A program made the position numbers and the translations under genes. Below, one piece after another: positions 33,041 to 42,234 of a stretch of DNA of 64,000 bases. The notes beneath the pieces were generated by a model. That model was not told the origin of the DNA. It made no database searches and saw nothing but the letters and a program-made list of their open reading frames with translations. Source of the DNA: Sanderia malayensis (taxonomy: Eukaryota; Cnidaria; Scyphozoa; Semaeostomeae; Pelagiidae); NCBI GenBank assembly GCA_013076295.1, contig RQOL01000504.1, forward strand, positions 1 through 64,000, written 5' to 3'. How positions within the stretch are numbered: the first letter of the stretch is position 1; the number at the start of each line of letters is the position of its first letter.

Positions 33041-35020
33041 TGGCAGTATTTTGCAGCAGCTGCGGGTCTCTAGCGCCTGCTGAAAGTGACAGATTTTGCA
33101 CAAAATGTGATAAAGCACTGAAAGATGGGGGGAGCAAGAGTTTCACGCCATTTTAAGCCCAAGGCCAATCTAGCAGCAGGAACAACACTGGGAAAAATGG
33201 GCCTAAATCTGTCCTCTAAACGTCCGAATCTGAAGACGCCTTTAAGCAGAGCAGTTCACGTCAATGTTGGAATGGTTGGTCGGGACAGTTACGGTGAGTT
33301 GAAACCTGTTAGAGGGAAAAGGGTGCCAGTAATGGTGAAAGACTCTTGTGATCGAGATGATCTGAAAAATGAAGCCATAAAGAAACATTCCGGTCATGAC
33401 CAGTTGTTCATTAATGACGTATATGTTCTGCTGTATCCTGACTAAAAGGAAGTGATCACTGTTCCTGGAAATGATGAGCTGCCTTTCAAATTGAATGTTT
33501 ACAAAGAAGAGCTGGGAAGACCATACTCCCAACTAAATTTCTACTTATGCCCACTGGCAGTTTTCGAGCCAGCTAGTGCAGAGGTCACTACCATTGTAGA
33601 CAGTGATAGTGATCATGCTGAAGGGGGGAATGCACATTCTAAAGCTTGTGATTCATTTACAGAAGAAATATTCAACTTTCCCCCTGCTTTTTAAACATTA
33701 TTTTCAAGTGATCCTTGTCATTCGACTGAAACACTTAGCAAAGAAGATGATCCACCCCCTCAATTCGAAGGCGCAATGTCAGTTATGTTTGCAAGCTCAA
33801 ATGTGGAAGACAAACCCAAAAAGGAAGATGAGATTCATCTTACCTACAGTGAAAAAATGGGAACTTTGTCCAGTGCTTTTTCAAAGGAATCTGAGGATAG
33901 AGAAACAGTTGTTTTGGCTGTGAGAAGAAGACGAGTGTGGCAAGATGCGTTGCAAAAACTTGCTAGGCTATTCAGGGATGGGGTCAAGCCAATAAGAGTG
34001 CAATTTATTGACAAGGCTGGCGTAGATGCAGGAGGGCCTCTGAAAGAATTTTTTACCATCCTTTTTGAAGATGCAAAAAGGTTTCTATTCTCCACTGGAA
34101 ATGGTGTGACATACACCTTTCTGCATGACACAGAGAGATTGCAAAATGGAGAGTTCCGTCTTTTTGGTACATTGGTGGCAATTGCCCTTATCCATGGATG
34201 TGCAGGTCCTCGCTACTTTATGCCTGCCTTGATCTCAAGAATTTTGAAGTGTCCATTTGTGAAACCAACTATTGCAGATATTCCAGACTTTGAGATTCAA
34301 TCAAAGTTGAGCCAAATAAATGTTGCAGCCACGGAGGAGGAGTTCAATGAAAAGATAGACTCTTTTCCGGAAAGATTTTCTGCAGGGGTGATGAATCCAT
34401 CCATTCGATACAAGGATAAGTAAGACTTTATTGACAAAGTTGCCTATCATTACTGCATTTTAGCATGTGCATCACAAATTGAGGATTTTATACAAGGTCT
34501 TGATGTATTGGGTCTTCTATCCATACTACAGAATCACTATGAAAAAAGCAGACTGGAATTTAGCACCCCTGATTCGTTGAAGGCCTCAGATTTTCTTTCA
34601 ATTTTTGCAACAATAAATTACACATGTGATGCTGATAAAAATGAAATGCAAGAGAAGGAAGAAGATGTCTACTTTAACCTCACAGGTTTCTTGGAAGGCC
34701 TTCAGTATGATTCCCAAGAAAAACGTCAAACAATCGAATTGGAAGATGAAGCTGAAATTCACATGGAGAGATGTGTTTCACTGGTCGATGTGCCAAAGTT
34801 CTGCAGTGGTTCAAAGTATATCACCAAAGATATGGCTGGCAAAGGTTCCATTTCCTTCATTCACCCAAAACCAGAGCAGTATGGGATGGGTATTATGGCC
34901 AATACCTCCTCCTTGGTACTAACATTGCCTGTATCTCTACGATATTCTGCAACACCAGAGGCATTTCATGACAGCTTTGTGGAAGACATTTGTTCAGCTC
35001 CAGACTTTGGCATGATTTGA
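33041..35020 (+). pseudogene. Zinc-ribbon HECT-type E3 ubiquitin ligase-like gene
   Basis: It starts MAVFCSSCGSLAPAESDRFC..CDKAL (zinc ribbon). A frameshift at the G6 run near 33126 is needed to enter the main frame, which then continues to 35020 with only three nonsense codons, all TAA (33443, 33692, 34421). Parts: DVYVLLYPD, ELPFKLNVYKEELGRPYSQ, then HECT: VRRRRVWQDALQKL, VQFIDKAGVDAGGPLKEFF, FGTLVAIALIHGCAGPRYF, DIPDFEIQ, IQGLDVLGLL. It ends SISFIHPKPEQYGMGIMANT, SSLVLTLP, SLRYSATPEAFHDSFVEDI. At the catalytic site the usual ANTCS-type segment reads ANTSS, so the transfer Cys is Ser. HECT-containing proteins of this G2E3-like type are abundant in animals rich in transposons. Confidence 0.85.
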
Positions 35021-35048
35021 AGATGTCATATTTGAGCAAAGTTATAGA

Positions 35049-35601
35049 CATGTGTGGCAAGTGAATATCACCACAATCAGATGAACCCACTTTTTGGGTG
35101 TTTTTCCAATAAACTCCCCTTTTGCAGGGAAACCTGATTTACTCAAAACAAGTTAAGTTTTTCGGATAAGCTGGGTGTGATTTTGTATCTGAAAGACTGG
35201 TTTTCTTAGAACAGATGAAGACCTTTTTTAGATGGAGTGGGTCTTTCCCAGATCAACTAAGTTGTTTTTCTCAGATATACAATGGGTCTTTTTCTAAGAT
35301 ACATAAGTCTTGGGGGGGTTCATTCACATATTTTTCATTGCTCAGTTTGTGAGTTATAGCTTATGTAAACAATCTTTGTCACATTCAAGTATGACTCATC
35401 CTTGATGAAGCATGCAGCAGGAAGAAGGTTTAAAACCTGCTTTATCTGAGAAAAACCCACTTACTTTGACGAAAACCCACTTATCAGAGTAACAAAATTT
35501 TTCTGTTCTAGGTAAAAGGGGCTTCTGTGCAGAAAACGTGAGTTATTGCAGTGAGTGGGTTTATCTGATTGTGCTGATATCTGCTTGCCATTCACATGTG
35601 T
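35049..35601. repeat. Inverted-repeat insertion between the HECT and integrase 3' ends
   Basis: Left (ATATCACCACAATCAGATGA then ACCCACTTT) and right (reverse complement ATATCAGCACAATCAGATAA then ACCCACTCA) form arms of about 50 bp, beginning with ACATGTG. The interior is non-coding and rich in CTTTTT/AAACCC. Likely a MITE, or a structured shared terminator region for the two convergent genes. Confidence 0.6.
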
Positions 35602-35709
35602 AAAGATTATAAAACACTACAATATTTTTAGTTCATTTGCTTGTTGCAGTCAATTTGTTTTGTTAAATGTTTTGTTAAATGTTTTCCGGATTCTTGGCTT
35701 GTTTAAGAA

Positions 35710-36988
35710 CTAGCATACTTCAATTATCCTCGAAAATACTTGTTTTGCTTCATCCGATGTCTTAGAAAGAAAGCATAGTTGTTCCTCATTAACTACGTAT
35801 TGAAAAAATTGGAACAGTTCTTCATCATGTTCATTCAAAAACGGTAATGCTTCTGCTTCGATTTTCCTTTGAGTGGTTACATTGTTAATCTCTGGCTCGC
35901 TGAGCTCTCTCTTTGAATCAGTGTGACCTGTTGCATTTGGCATGAAAAAAAGAACATCGGGAATCCCACCGACAGTGTCGTGCCTACTTTTCCTGATGTG
36001 GTGAGTATTCCAGAGGAACTTTACATTATCCAACTCTGTCTGAAGAAAATAAGAAAATACGAACCACACACATTCCATATGGATATGGTTACCAGGGATC
36101 AAAATTCCTTCCAAGACAAGATTCTTGAAAAAATCAATCACCCACGAAGAAAACGATTTTTTCATATGAGACCACCAGTTCTCTATACGTTGGTTGGAGG
36201 GTGAAAAACCATATCTATGAGCTCCTTCGTCTTGCCAAAGAAAACTTGAATCCCTGCTATGATGTCGTTCTCTGTGCCACAATCGGTTTGGACACTCTGG
36301 GGACAGCATTTCAGTTCCCTTAATTTTTGGATAAAGAAAAAAGCCGTCACTAGGGGGTTGTTGTTGGTTCTTGTCACTCGAAGCCATAATATCTTTCGAG
36401 AAAATCCATCGATGCATCCTTGAATTGGTAAGCCATATGGCTTCAGTTTGTCATAGCCATCGATGTGCCAACATGTGCTTGGACCTGGTGATGTATAGAC
36501 CCTTGGATATAAACAACGGGCTTGGCGCAGGGAAGTTCCTTCAGGATCAACATCTTTTAATAATCTCATCACCCTATCACGAGGGATAATAACACCATAT
36601 GAACATCTCAGGGTATTCCACATTCCCCTGTAGCCTTTTAAAGAGGATGGACCATGTATCTCTCTCTCTATGATCTCCATGATAGATGCATCTGCTAAAT
36701 TTTTATGCTGGTTTCTTGATAGACCATACTCAGAAAGATGTCTTTTCAGTGTCCTGACACTGTGACACTGATTGAAATTCCTTGGTACTGTTGTAAAAAC
36801 ATTACGATTGTCTTGTTGGAAAAGTGACGTTTAAAATAGTAGGTAATAGCATCTTTCTCTGTTCTAAATTCAAATTTACCATCCAACTTTTGATATTCAT
36901 GCCCTCCCTTGTGCACGATGGACCCACATTGACAGCAAAATACATCTTCGTGTACGCCTAGTTTGTGCCCACATTGAGCGCAATACAT
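35710..36988 (-). pseudogene. rve-type integrase/transposase with zinc ribbon
   Basis: N-terminal zinc ribbon MYCAQCGHKLGVHEDVFCCQ, then IVMFLQQYQGISIS. An 8-bp tandem duplication (AGTGTCAC, about 36754-36769) shifts frame. Reading continues RTLKRHLSEYGLSRNQ, GYRGMWNTLRCSYG, LKDVDPEG, PGPSTCWHIDGYDKLKPYG (first Asp), GCIDGFSRKILWL, SVQTDCGTEND (second Asp). A second frameshift near 36215-36240 leads to YGFSPSNQRIENWWS (Glu), LWNTHHIRKSR and GGIPDVLFFMPN. The DDE triad and the WHIDG/NQRIE context are intact, but two frame lesions make the copy inactive. Confidence 0.9.
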
Positions 36989-37049
36989 GTTGATAATGAA
37001 AGCGGCCTAGGTATTGGAGCTTCTTCCTGACAGTGACTTATATTATACT

Positions 37050-37330
37050 GCAATTTTGGTTCGTGTTTTGCGTGATTTTGATAGTGTAAGCGTGATTTCC
37101 ATCGTGTAAGCGTGATTTTGATTTGAAAACTTTTTTCTTGATTTGTAAAATTGTTTCTCGGTTCTGACAATTTTTTCTTGATTTGAAAAAGATTTTTTTT
37201 GACTCTGAAAAACTTTTCTTGATTTTGAAAAATGTTTCTCGATTCTAAAAAACCTTTCTTGATTTTGAAAAAAGTTTTCTCGATTTTGGAAATCTTTTCT
37301 CGATTTGAAATGAAATTTTCCGTGGCCCAT
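37050..37330 (-). repeat. Right TIR array of 20-21 bp units
   Basis: Mirror image of the left array: in reverse complement GAAAATTTCATTTCAAATCG, then units of AAATCGAGAAAA and TTTTTCAGAATC. Fewer copies than the left arm, so the two arrays have changed length since insertion. Confidence 0.85.
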
Positions 37331-37349
37331 CTCGGCCACCGTAGAACTA

Positions 37350-37564
37350 AGCTTGAACCCCAACTGTAAAAAACACAACTGTGAGAACCATAGTAAACAT
37401 ATAGAGAAAAACTATGTGAGATAATTTTTCCATCATTATTTTGGTAATGCAATCACTTTTCACATTAGCTTCCCTACCAGGTTCTTCTAGCTCTTGGTGA
37501 ACTTCAACTGCAAGGGAACAATGCGAGTTACAGGGGTTAGCAAGAAAAATTACATAAGAAGGCA
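37350..37564. other. Short stretch without recognised features
   Basis: This is the original right flank of the Harbinger element. No coding or repeat signal beyond ordinary AT-rich sequence. Confidence 0.5.
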
Positions 37565-38470
37565 GTTACTCATACATACATACATACATACATACATACA
37601 TACATACATACATACATACATACATACATACATACATACATACATACATACATACATCTTTATTTGTTAGAGCAGACCAGAGATAGGCAGCACTACTGCT
37701 GATGTGGGCCTGCTTTACCTACTTATTTACAATTTAAAAAATAAAATAAAATAAAACAAAGATAAATAAATAACCTGCTTTACCTACTTATTTACAATTT
37801 ATAAAATAAAACAAAAATATAAATAAATAACATGAAATAATCCTGCCTAAAAGTATATAAAATCTTTGTCTTTGTTATTGTAATATTATGATTGCGTCAG
37901 TATAAATTGTATCATGTCTGTGTTCATATATTAGAAGTAGAATCATGTTCGTGTTAGTTATATCGTTTTCCTGTGATGTACTTGTGACCGTGCCGTTTGT
38001 TTATGTTATATCCGTTGTTGCTGTTACTATTGATTTATGTGTCATGTGTCACAACCGAATTCATCTATGTATTTCTAATTTTGGCCTTATCACTTTCAGT
38101 TTATTATTTCTTGTGCTTCTAGCAGTGTCTTTCTCAAGAAGGTTTGCAAAGCGGGAATCAGTAGTTTTATAATAGCAGTCATGCATGAATCTAGCAAGAT
38201 GTAACTAAAGTTTCATCCACCCTGTCGTTGAAATAGCCTCATCTGAACTAATTCCTCTTCCGAGCTTGCAAAAAATGTTTGCTGCTCTGGCGTACAACCT
38301 TTCAAGAAGTGTCAATTTGCTCTCCACGCATATTCCCCAGACAAGCATTCCATATACCACCAATGGGATTATTGTCTTGAAGTAAATCTCCTCCATTACG
38401 CTTTGGGGTAAAAAGGAAATCCTTTCCAAAAATGCAAGTTTACTGTTAAATGATTTTGTAATATTCAGTA
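37565..38470 (-). mobile_element. LINE 3' end with ATGT microsatellite tail
   Basis: On -, 38470-38205 reads a reverse-transcriptase C-terminal segment: ITKSFNSKLAFLERISFLPQ, EIYFKTIIPLVVYGMLVWG, RLYARAANIF, STTGWMKL. After a break, 38170-38060 reads YKTTDSRFANLLEKDTA, STRNNKLKVIRPKLEIHR, the usual end of such proteins. Downstream lie an AT-rich 3' region (CTGCTCTAACAAATAAAGAT in antisense sense) and (ATGT)n at 37565-37660, a typical LINE tail. It is 5'-truncated. Confidence 0.8.
37572..37657 (+). repeat. (CATA)n microsatellite
   Basis: Uninterrupted CATA repeats of about 85 bp, forming the tail of the LINE fragment on the other strand. Confidence 0.98.
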
Positions 38471-38857
38471 CGCTCAAACAGATGGCAGCACAGTTGTCCT
38501 CCTTCCGGCCTGCCATTGAATTGGCCCGTACCAAGAAAGGGAAATGCTCCAGGTGTGGCAAATGTTGACATACCAAGAGCACCATTTTCGTGTGACTTGG
38601 CATAAATGACAACTACTTCGTAGCCATTGCAGTAGCGTAGATTCATTGCATATATATACAATAAACTGTTGTATGAGAGCCTTATTCCAACATGGGAATT
38701 CAATCAATAAACAACAGCATCAAATATGGAAATAGGATATTTAGGGTTTTTCAATCAAACAGGGTATATGGCATATGGCATAAATATTATTTTCACTTTG
38801 GTTATTTTCTCAACAAACACAATGATTTCATAATAAAAATAAATGGTTCTGACTAAC

Positions 38858-39266
38858 CTTTTGTTGCAAAGAAAACTTTTCTCTACTGATTTTTCGAGGA
38901 TTATTTGTCTTCGGTTGTTTGTACAACTTCTTGGACACAAGGTCCTCTCCACAACTACATTTACGTGTGGCAATGTGGAATGACTCTCTGCATTTCTGGC
39001 AAGTCTGCCAAATTACAAGAAATATGAAATTGAATCTGACTTATTATTGGTTAAACTTGTATTATGGTGTGTGTAAAGACCAGAAGATCTAAGAATTTTT
39101 GATTTGGATATATGCTTAAAGCCATATGAAGGATATCTTAATGGAAATTTATACTATTTAGGCATGCATTTTGAATTATATCGAAGAATCATACTTCACT
39201 TAAATTGATGCCTTTAATTTCAGAAAGAAAAATATTATACTCTACCTTTTGTGGAGTCTTTTTCAT
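38858..39266 (-). CDS. Partial gene with UPF0547-like zinc ribbon
   Basis: Exon 1 (39266-39246) gives ATG and MKKTPQK with a GT donor. Exon 2 (39004-38858, AG acceptor and GT donor, 49 codons, no stop) reads TCQKCRESFHIATRKCSCG, EDLVSKKLYK and a basic tail. The C-x2-C...C-x-C-G pattern with a short Lys-rich start resembles the UPF0547/C16orf87-type zinc ribbon. Later exons are not clear; a coding-like piece YEVVVIYAKSH, GALGMSTFATPGAF near 38.55-38.62 kb on the same strand might be one. It could be a host gene fragment or a TE gene. Confidence 0.42.
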
Positions 39267-39269
39267 GTC

Positions 39270-40830
39270 TACAAATTGACAAAAAGAACAAAATTATGTA
39301 TTTCAGGGCCTTGAGCTCACGCAGCTGTGTACTGCTTTGTGGTGATATACAACAACAGGGGTAAGAGGAAAGCAGTGCAATGGGTGTGCACAGACAGGGC
39401 AGAACCATTTGGGAACAAGTTCTGAAAATTGGAAAGTTTTCCTAAAATATTGTTGACTCCCCTTAAGGTGCCAATTTTAATCCAGATTTGGATTTTTCTC
39501 ACATAAACTTTTGGAGGGACAAATGCCCTGGGACTTCTGACTAAACTACTGGGTACCTGTGAGGAAAATGTAGGTGCACAGTGTGAGCTGTAAGTTTTCT
39601 TCAGTTTAATTTCAAATCTAGAAGTCAGCAATAATCAGAAGAAAATAATTTTGTTTTTGCTACAATTTTGTTGCTCCTATTTATTACAACAATATTTTAC
39701 GTTACACTGTGCGAAAGGACTATCGCCAACTCCCGCGACATTGTGAGAACATACCTGCAGGTGCAGTCGGCCGAGCATCAATCCTCAACTATCCTAAACT
39801 AATAATTAAATCCTTAACCTTCCCTCGAAGCTAGTAGTATAGATAGTAACACCTATGTCCAGGGGAAAATGATAGTATATGTCATTGAAACTGAATACAA
39901 TGGTGCATGCAACTGAAATGCATGACGGCGGGAGTTGTCAGTGTTGCATATCTGGGAAATCATGCTTTGATACAGAGGGTAGCAACGGAGTAAAAGAAAT
40001 AAATAAGGAAATCAAAAGATGCACAGACCCTTGCAATTGTGAATAAAGTTAGATCATAATTTTATAAACCATGAATTACCTAATCTTGCACTTGTTGCAA
40101 CTACAGAAGAACCAGGTTGGCTATATACACCACCACTACTTTGATCCAAGTGGTCCACCATTTTGATACAAAATATCAGCAGTGAACTTCTGATATTGTA
40201 TCATATTCACTACAGGAGGTGGATCCGCACAGTGTTCGAGAAACAAAGAAAGATCTGTAGTAGTTTTGGGATTTTTTGGATGGAATGCTGAATTTATTGG
40301 ACCATTGTTTGCCACTTTTTCGCTCCATTGAGAAAATGTGCCCCAAGTAAACAGCCAGTCAACTGGGCCTAAAGAATGCCAATCTTCATTTTCCCAGCTC
40401 GTCTTGTGTGCATAGTAAACAGAGGGGTCAAAATAAGCAGGGAGGTGGGAAAAATTGCAAAAAACTAATTAGCAGGGGGAGGGGAGTGTCAAAATAACCA
40501 GGGGGTCTGAGTTTCCTTGAATATCAAACAGGTGGGCTATGGTGCACTGTGTTAAACAGATTTCCATGTCACCGGTTCACAACTTCATACAAAACCCAAC
40601 TCTTTTATTCCAAAGCAGTGCAAAACATAAAATTCAAACAAAATTGGGAGGTCATAATAAGCTACGGGGGGGATTTTTTAAAAATTAATAAGCGGGGTGG
40701 GGGTATGTTTATTATGCACACAATAGTAAAGGAAATCAGTTCAGGTAGTGTTTTAGCACTGTTCGACCACAAAAAAGTAGAGCATTATTAGTTCATGCAG
40801 CCCCTAAGTCACAAGAATGTCCAGGTGGAT
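39270..40830. other. No gene recognised
   Basis: The open frames here (for example 39317-39631 on - and 40549-40791 on +) show no recognisable family. G-rich patches near 40460-40520 and 40660-40700 (GGGGGG, GGGTGGGGGT) look like decayed repeat sequence. Confidence 0.45.
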
Positions 40831-40877
40831 TAGGAAACATGCTTATTCAATACCACCCCGAACAAAACAGGTGGGAA

Positions 40878-41130
40878 GAAGTGAATTTTAGCAGCAGAAT
40901 GTTGACAGCAGCTTAGCACAACTACTGACAGATTGAAGTGAAGGGTCTAGCTTCAGTCTTTGCAGTCAAACACAACCGAATTCACCTGTATGGTCTCAAG
41001 CACTTTGAGTTATGGACAGACAATAAAACACTTATACTCTTGTTTAATAACAGTAACAAAATATTACCACCAAGAATAATGACACACAAAATGCTCGTAC
41101 AACAGTACACTACAAAATGGTTTAAATGAG
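40878..41130 (+). pseudogene. Gypsy-type retrotransposon RNase H relic
   Basis: One frame reads VNFSSRMLTAA, stop, HNY, stop, QIEVKGLASVFAVKHNRIHLYG, then HFELWTDNKTLILLF and PPRIMTHKMLVQQY. This matches the SR-L-AE-NY, KE-LA, YLYG, F-L-TDH-PL and PPRI-R order of Ty3/Gypsy RNase H. Two stops and loss of flanking domains show an old fragment. Confidence 0.8.
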
Positions 41131-41329
41131 GTACGGTGTGATCTTCCACAAGGCTGCTCCAGTCATGCAGTCATGCAGGCATTGTGAATAGCTAAATTCG
41201 ATGAAGTGACTTAAGCCATACAAAGAAGTGTTTCCAGAAATTTGATTTACTGAAGACTTGCTGTTAAAAGGAGACCAATTGATCATACCTCAAAGTCTGT
41301 CAATAACTAGCCAGGGGCGCTCCCGTTCG

Positions 41330-41600
41330 CTCGCTTTCCGGAGGGGGGCAAGTGAAAAAAGCTGAATGTGGTTGGCTCACTTCCTGCACTGCATTCGCTA
41401 ATGCTCAAGCCCCTTTCCACCCCACGTACCAAGGGTTAGATCACTACGACCTAACCCATGGTACGTGGTTAGGTCGTAGTGACCTAACCACGACCTAACC
41501 CATGGTACGTGGTTAGGTCGCCTGTGGTTGGCGCACTTCGTGCGCTGCATTTGCTTACGCTGATGCCTCTGCCTACTCCTCTTTCAACAGTTTGGCTCGC
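41330..41600. repeat. Palindromic GGTTAGGTC repeats and GCGAAGCG-type sequence
   Basis: From about 41430 to 41520 the segment CGACCTAACCCATGGTACGT and GGTTAGGTCG occurs twice, separated by an inverted copy GGTTAGGTCGTAGTGACCTAACC that is itself a hairpin. Flanks hold GCACTTCGTGCGCTGCATTTGC-like sequence seen near other repeats here. Confidence 0.8.
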
Positions 41601-41639
41601 TCCGCTCGCCTGATAACCCCTTATCATAATTTGTTTATT

Positions 41640-42190
41640 AAAACTTTGGGCTTGTTTACATTAGGCCTAAGCGTTGCTAGCATGCCGAAGCAACAATGGC
41701 GCTCGCCTACTACAAAAACTACAACTACAAAACAATGGCGCTCGCCTACTAAGAAATCTCATGTTACTTGTGTTCTCAATTGTTTCCTGTAATTTTCCAG
41801 AGGTCTCTGAAACAATGAGCATATCTTTACAAACATAATTCGGGTTGTAAAACACTTTGAAAGGCGCCCAGTTATCCTTTGTGTTGAAAACAAAAGCATG
41901 CGTCTTCTCCAAAAGTACCTGCTGCTCAACCCAAGGGCAAATTTGCATGATAATTAAAAACGCATGACTGTTCACGTGATGTTGCAAAAGAGCCAATAAA
42001 TTGCAGCAAAAGGCGAAACACGTCACATGAACAGCGAATCCTTTGTCCGAAAATGGAGTTGGTGATGCGGAGTTAGAAGTTTCGCCAGCGTATACGGTCG
42101 TTTTTTCGTGATGGCCAATTGAATTAATTTAAACAAAGTATTTCCTAACCTTTTAGTCGAAACTGTAAGCTCTCATATAGATAACTTTCT
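41640..42190 (+). repeat. Unknown repeat family, partial copy B
   Basis: Resembles 43310-43830: GGCCTAAGCGTT, GCATGCCGAAGCAACAATGG, GTAAAACACTTTGAAAGGCG, TACCTGCTGC, GTTTCGCCAGCGTA and TTTTTTCGTGAT in the same order, with more divergence than copies A and C share. Confidence 0.85.
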
Positions 42191-42234
42191 GGTTCAGTCG
42201 GCAAGGAACAGCTAACTTAAAAATAGGGCAGATT

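Larger units (their letters stand above)
32573..37343. mobile_element. IS3EU-like integrase transposon carrying a HECT gene
   Basis: GAACTA flanks both ends (32567-32572 and 37344-37349), a 6-bp duplication. Termini read inward TACGGTTGCCGAGATGGGC and TACGGTGGCCGAGATGGGC. The long inverted repeats (about 380 bp) hold 20-21 bp tandem arrays. Inside, a zinc-ribbon/HECT gene on + and a zinc-ribbon/rve-type integrase gene on - converge. The left target copy is the last six bases of the Harbinger element, so this insertion is younger. The 6-bp duplication and rve transposase fit IS3EU as I recall it; a HECT cargo gene for that family is not something I can confirm. Confidence 0.88.

Noticed and set aside
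34419..34466. Short intron in the HECT gene (GTAAGA...TTTTAG)
   Set aside because: Splicing there breaks the phase into the conserved ACASQIEDFIQGL frame, whereas straight reading past the TAA keeps it. Kept as a nonsense codon, though RNA could change this.
10569..35020. Alternative genetic code, suggested by many in-frame stops in conserved frames
   Set aside because: TAA, TAG and TGA all occur at differing expected residues, frameshifts accompany them, and the intact genes here end at ordinary TAA, TAG or TGA codons. Pseudogene decay explains the pattern.
37945..38172. Small membrane protein on +
   Set aside because: Antisense of the LINE reverse-transcriptase C-terminal tail, which shows family motifs on the other strand.
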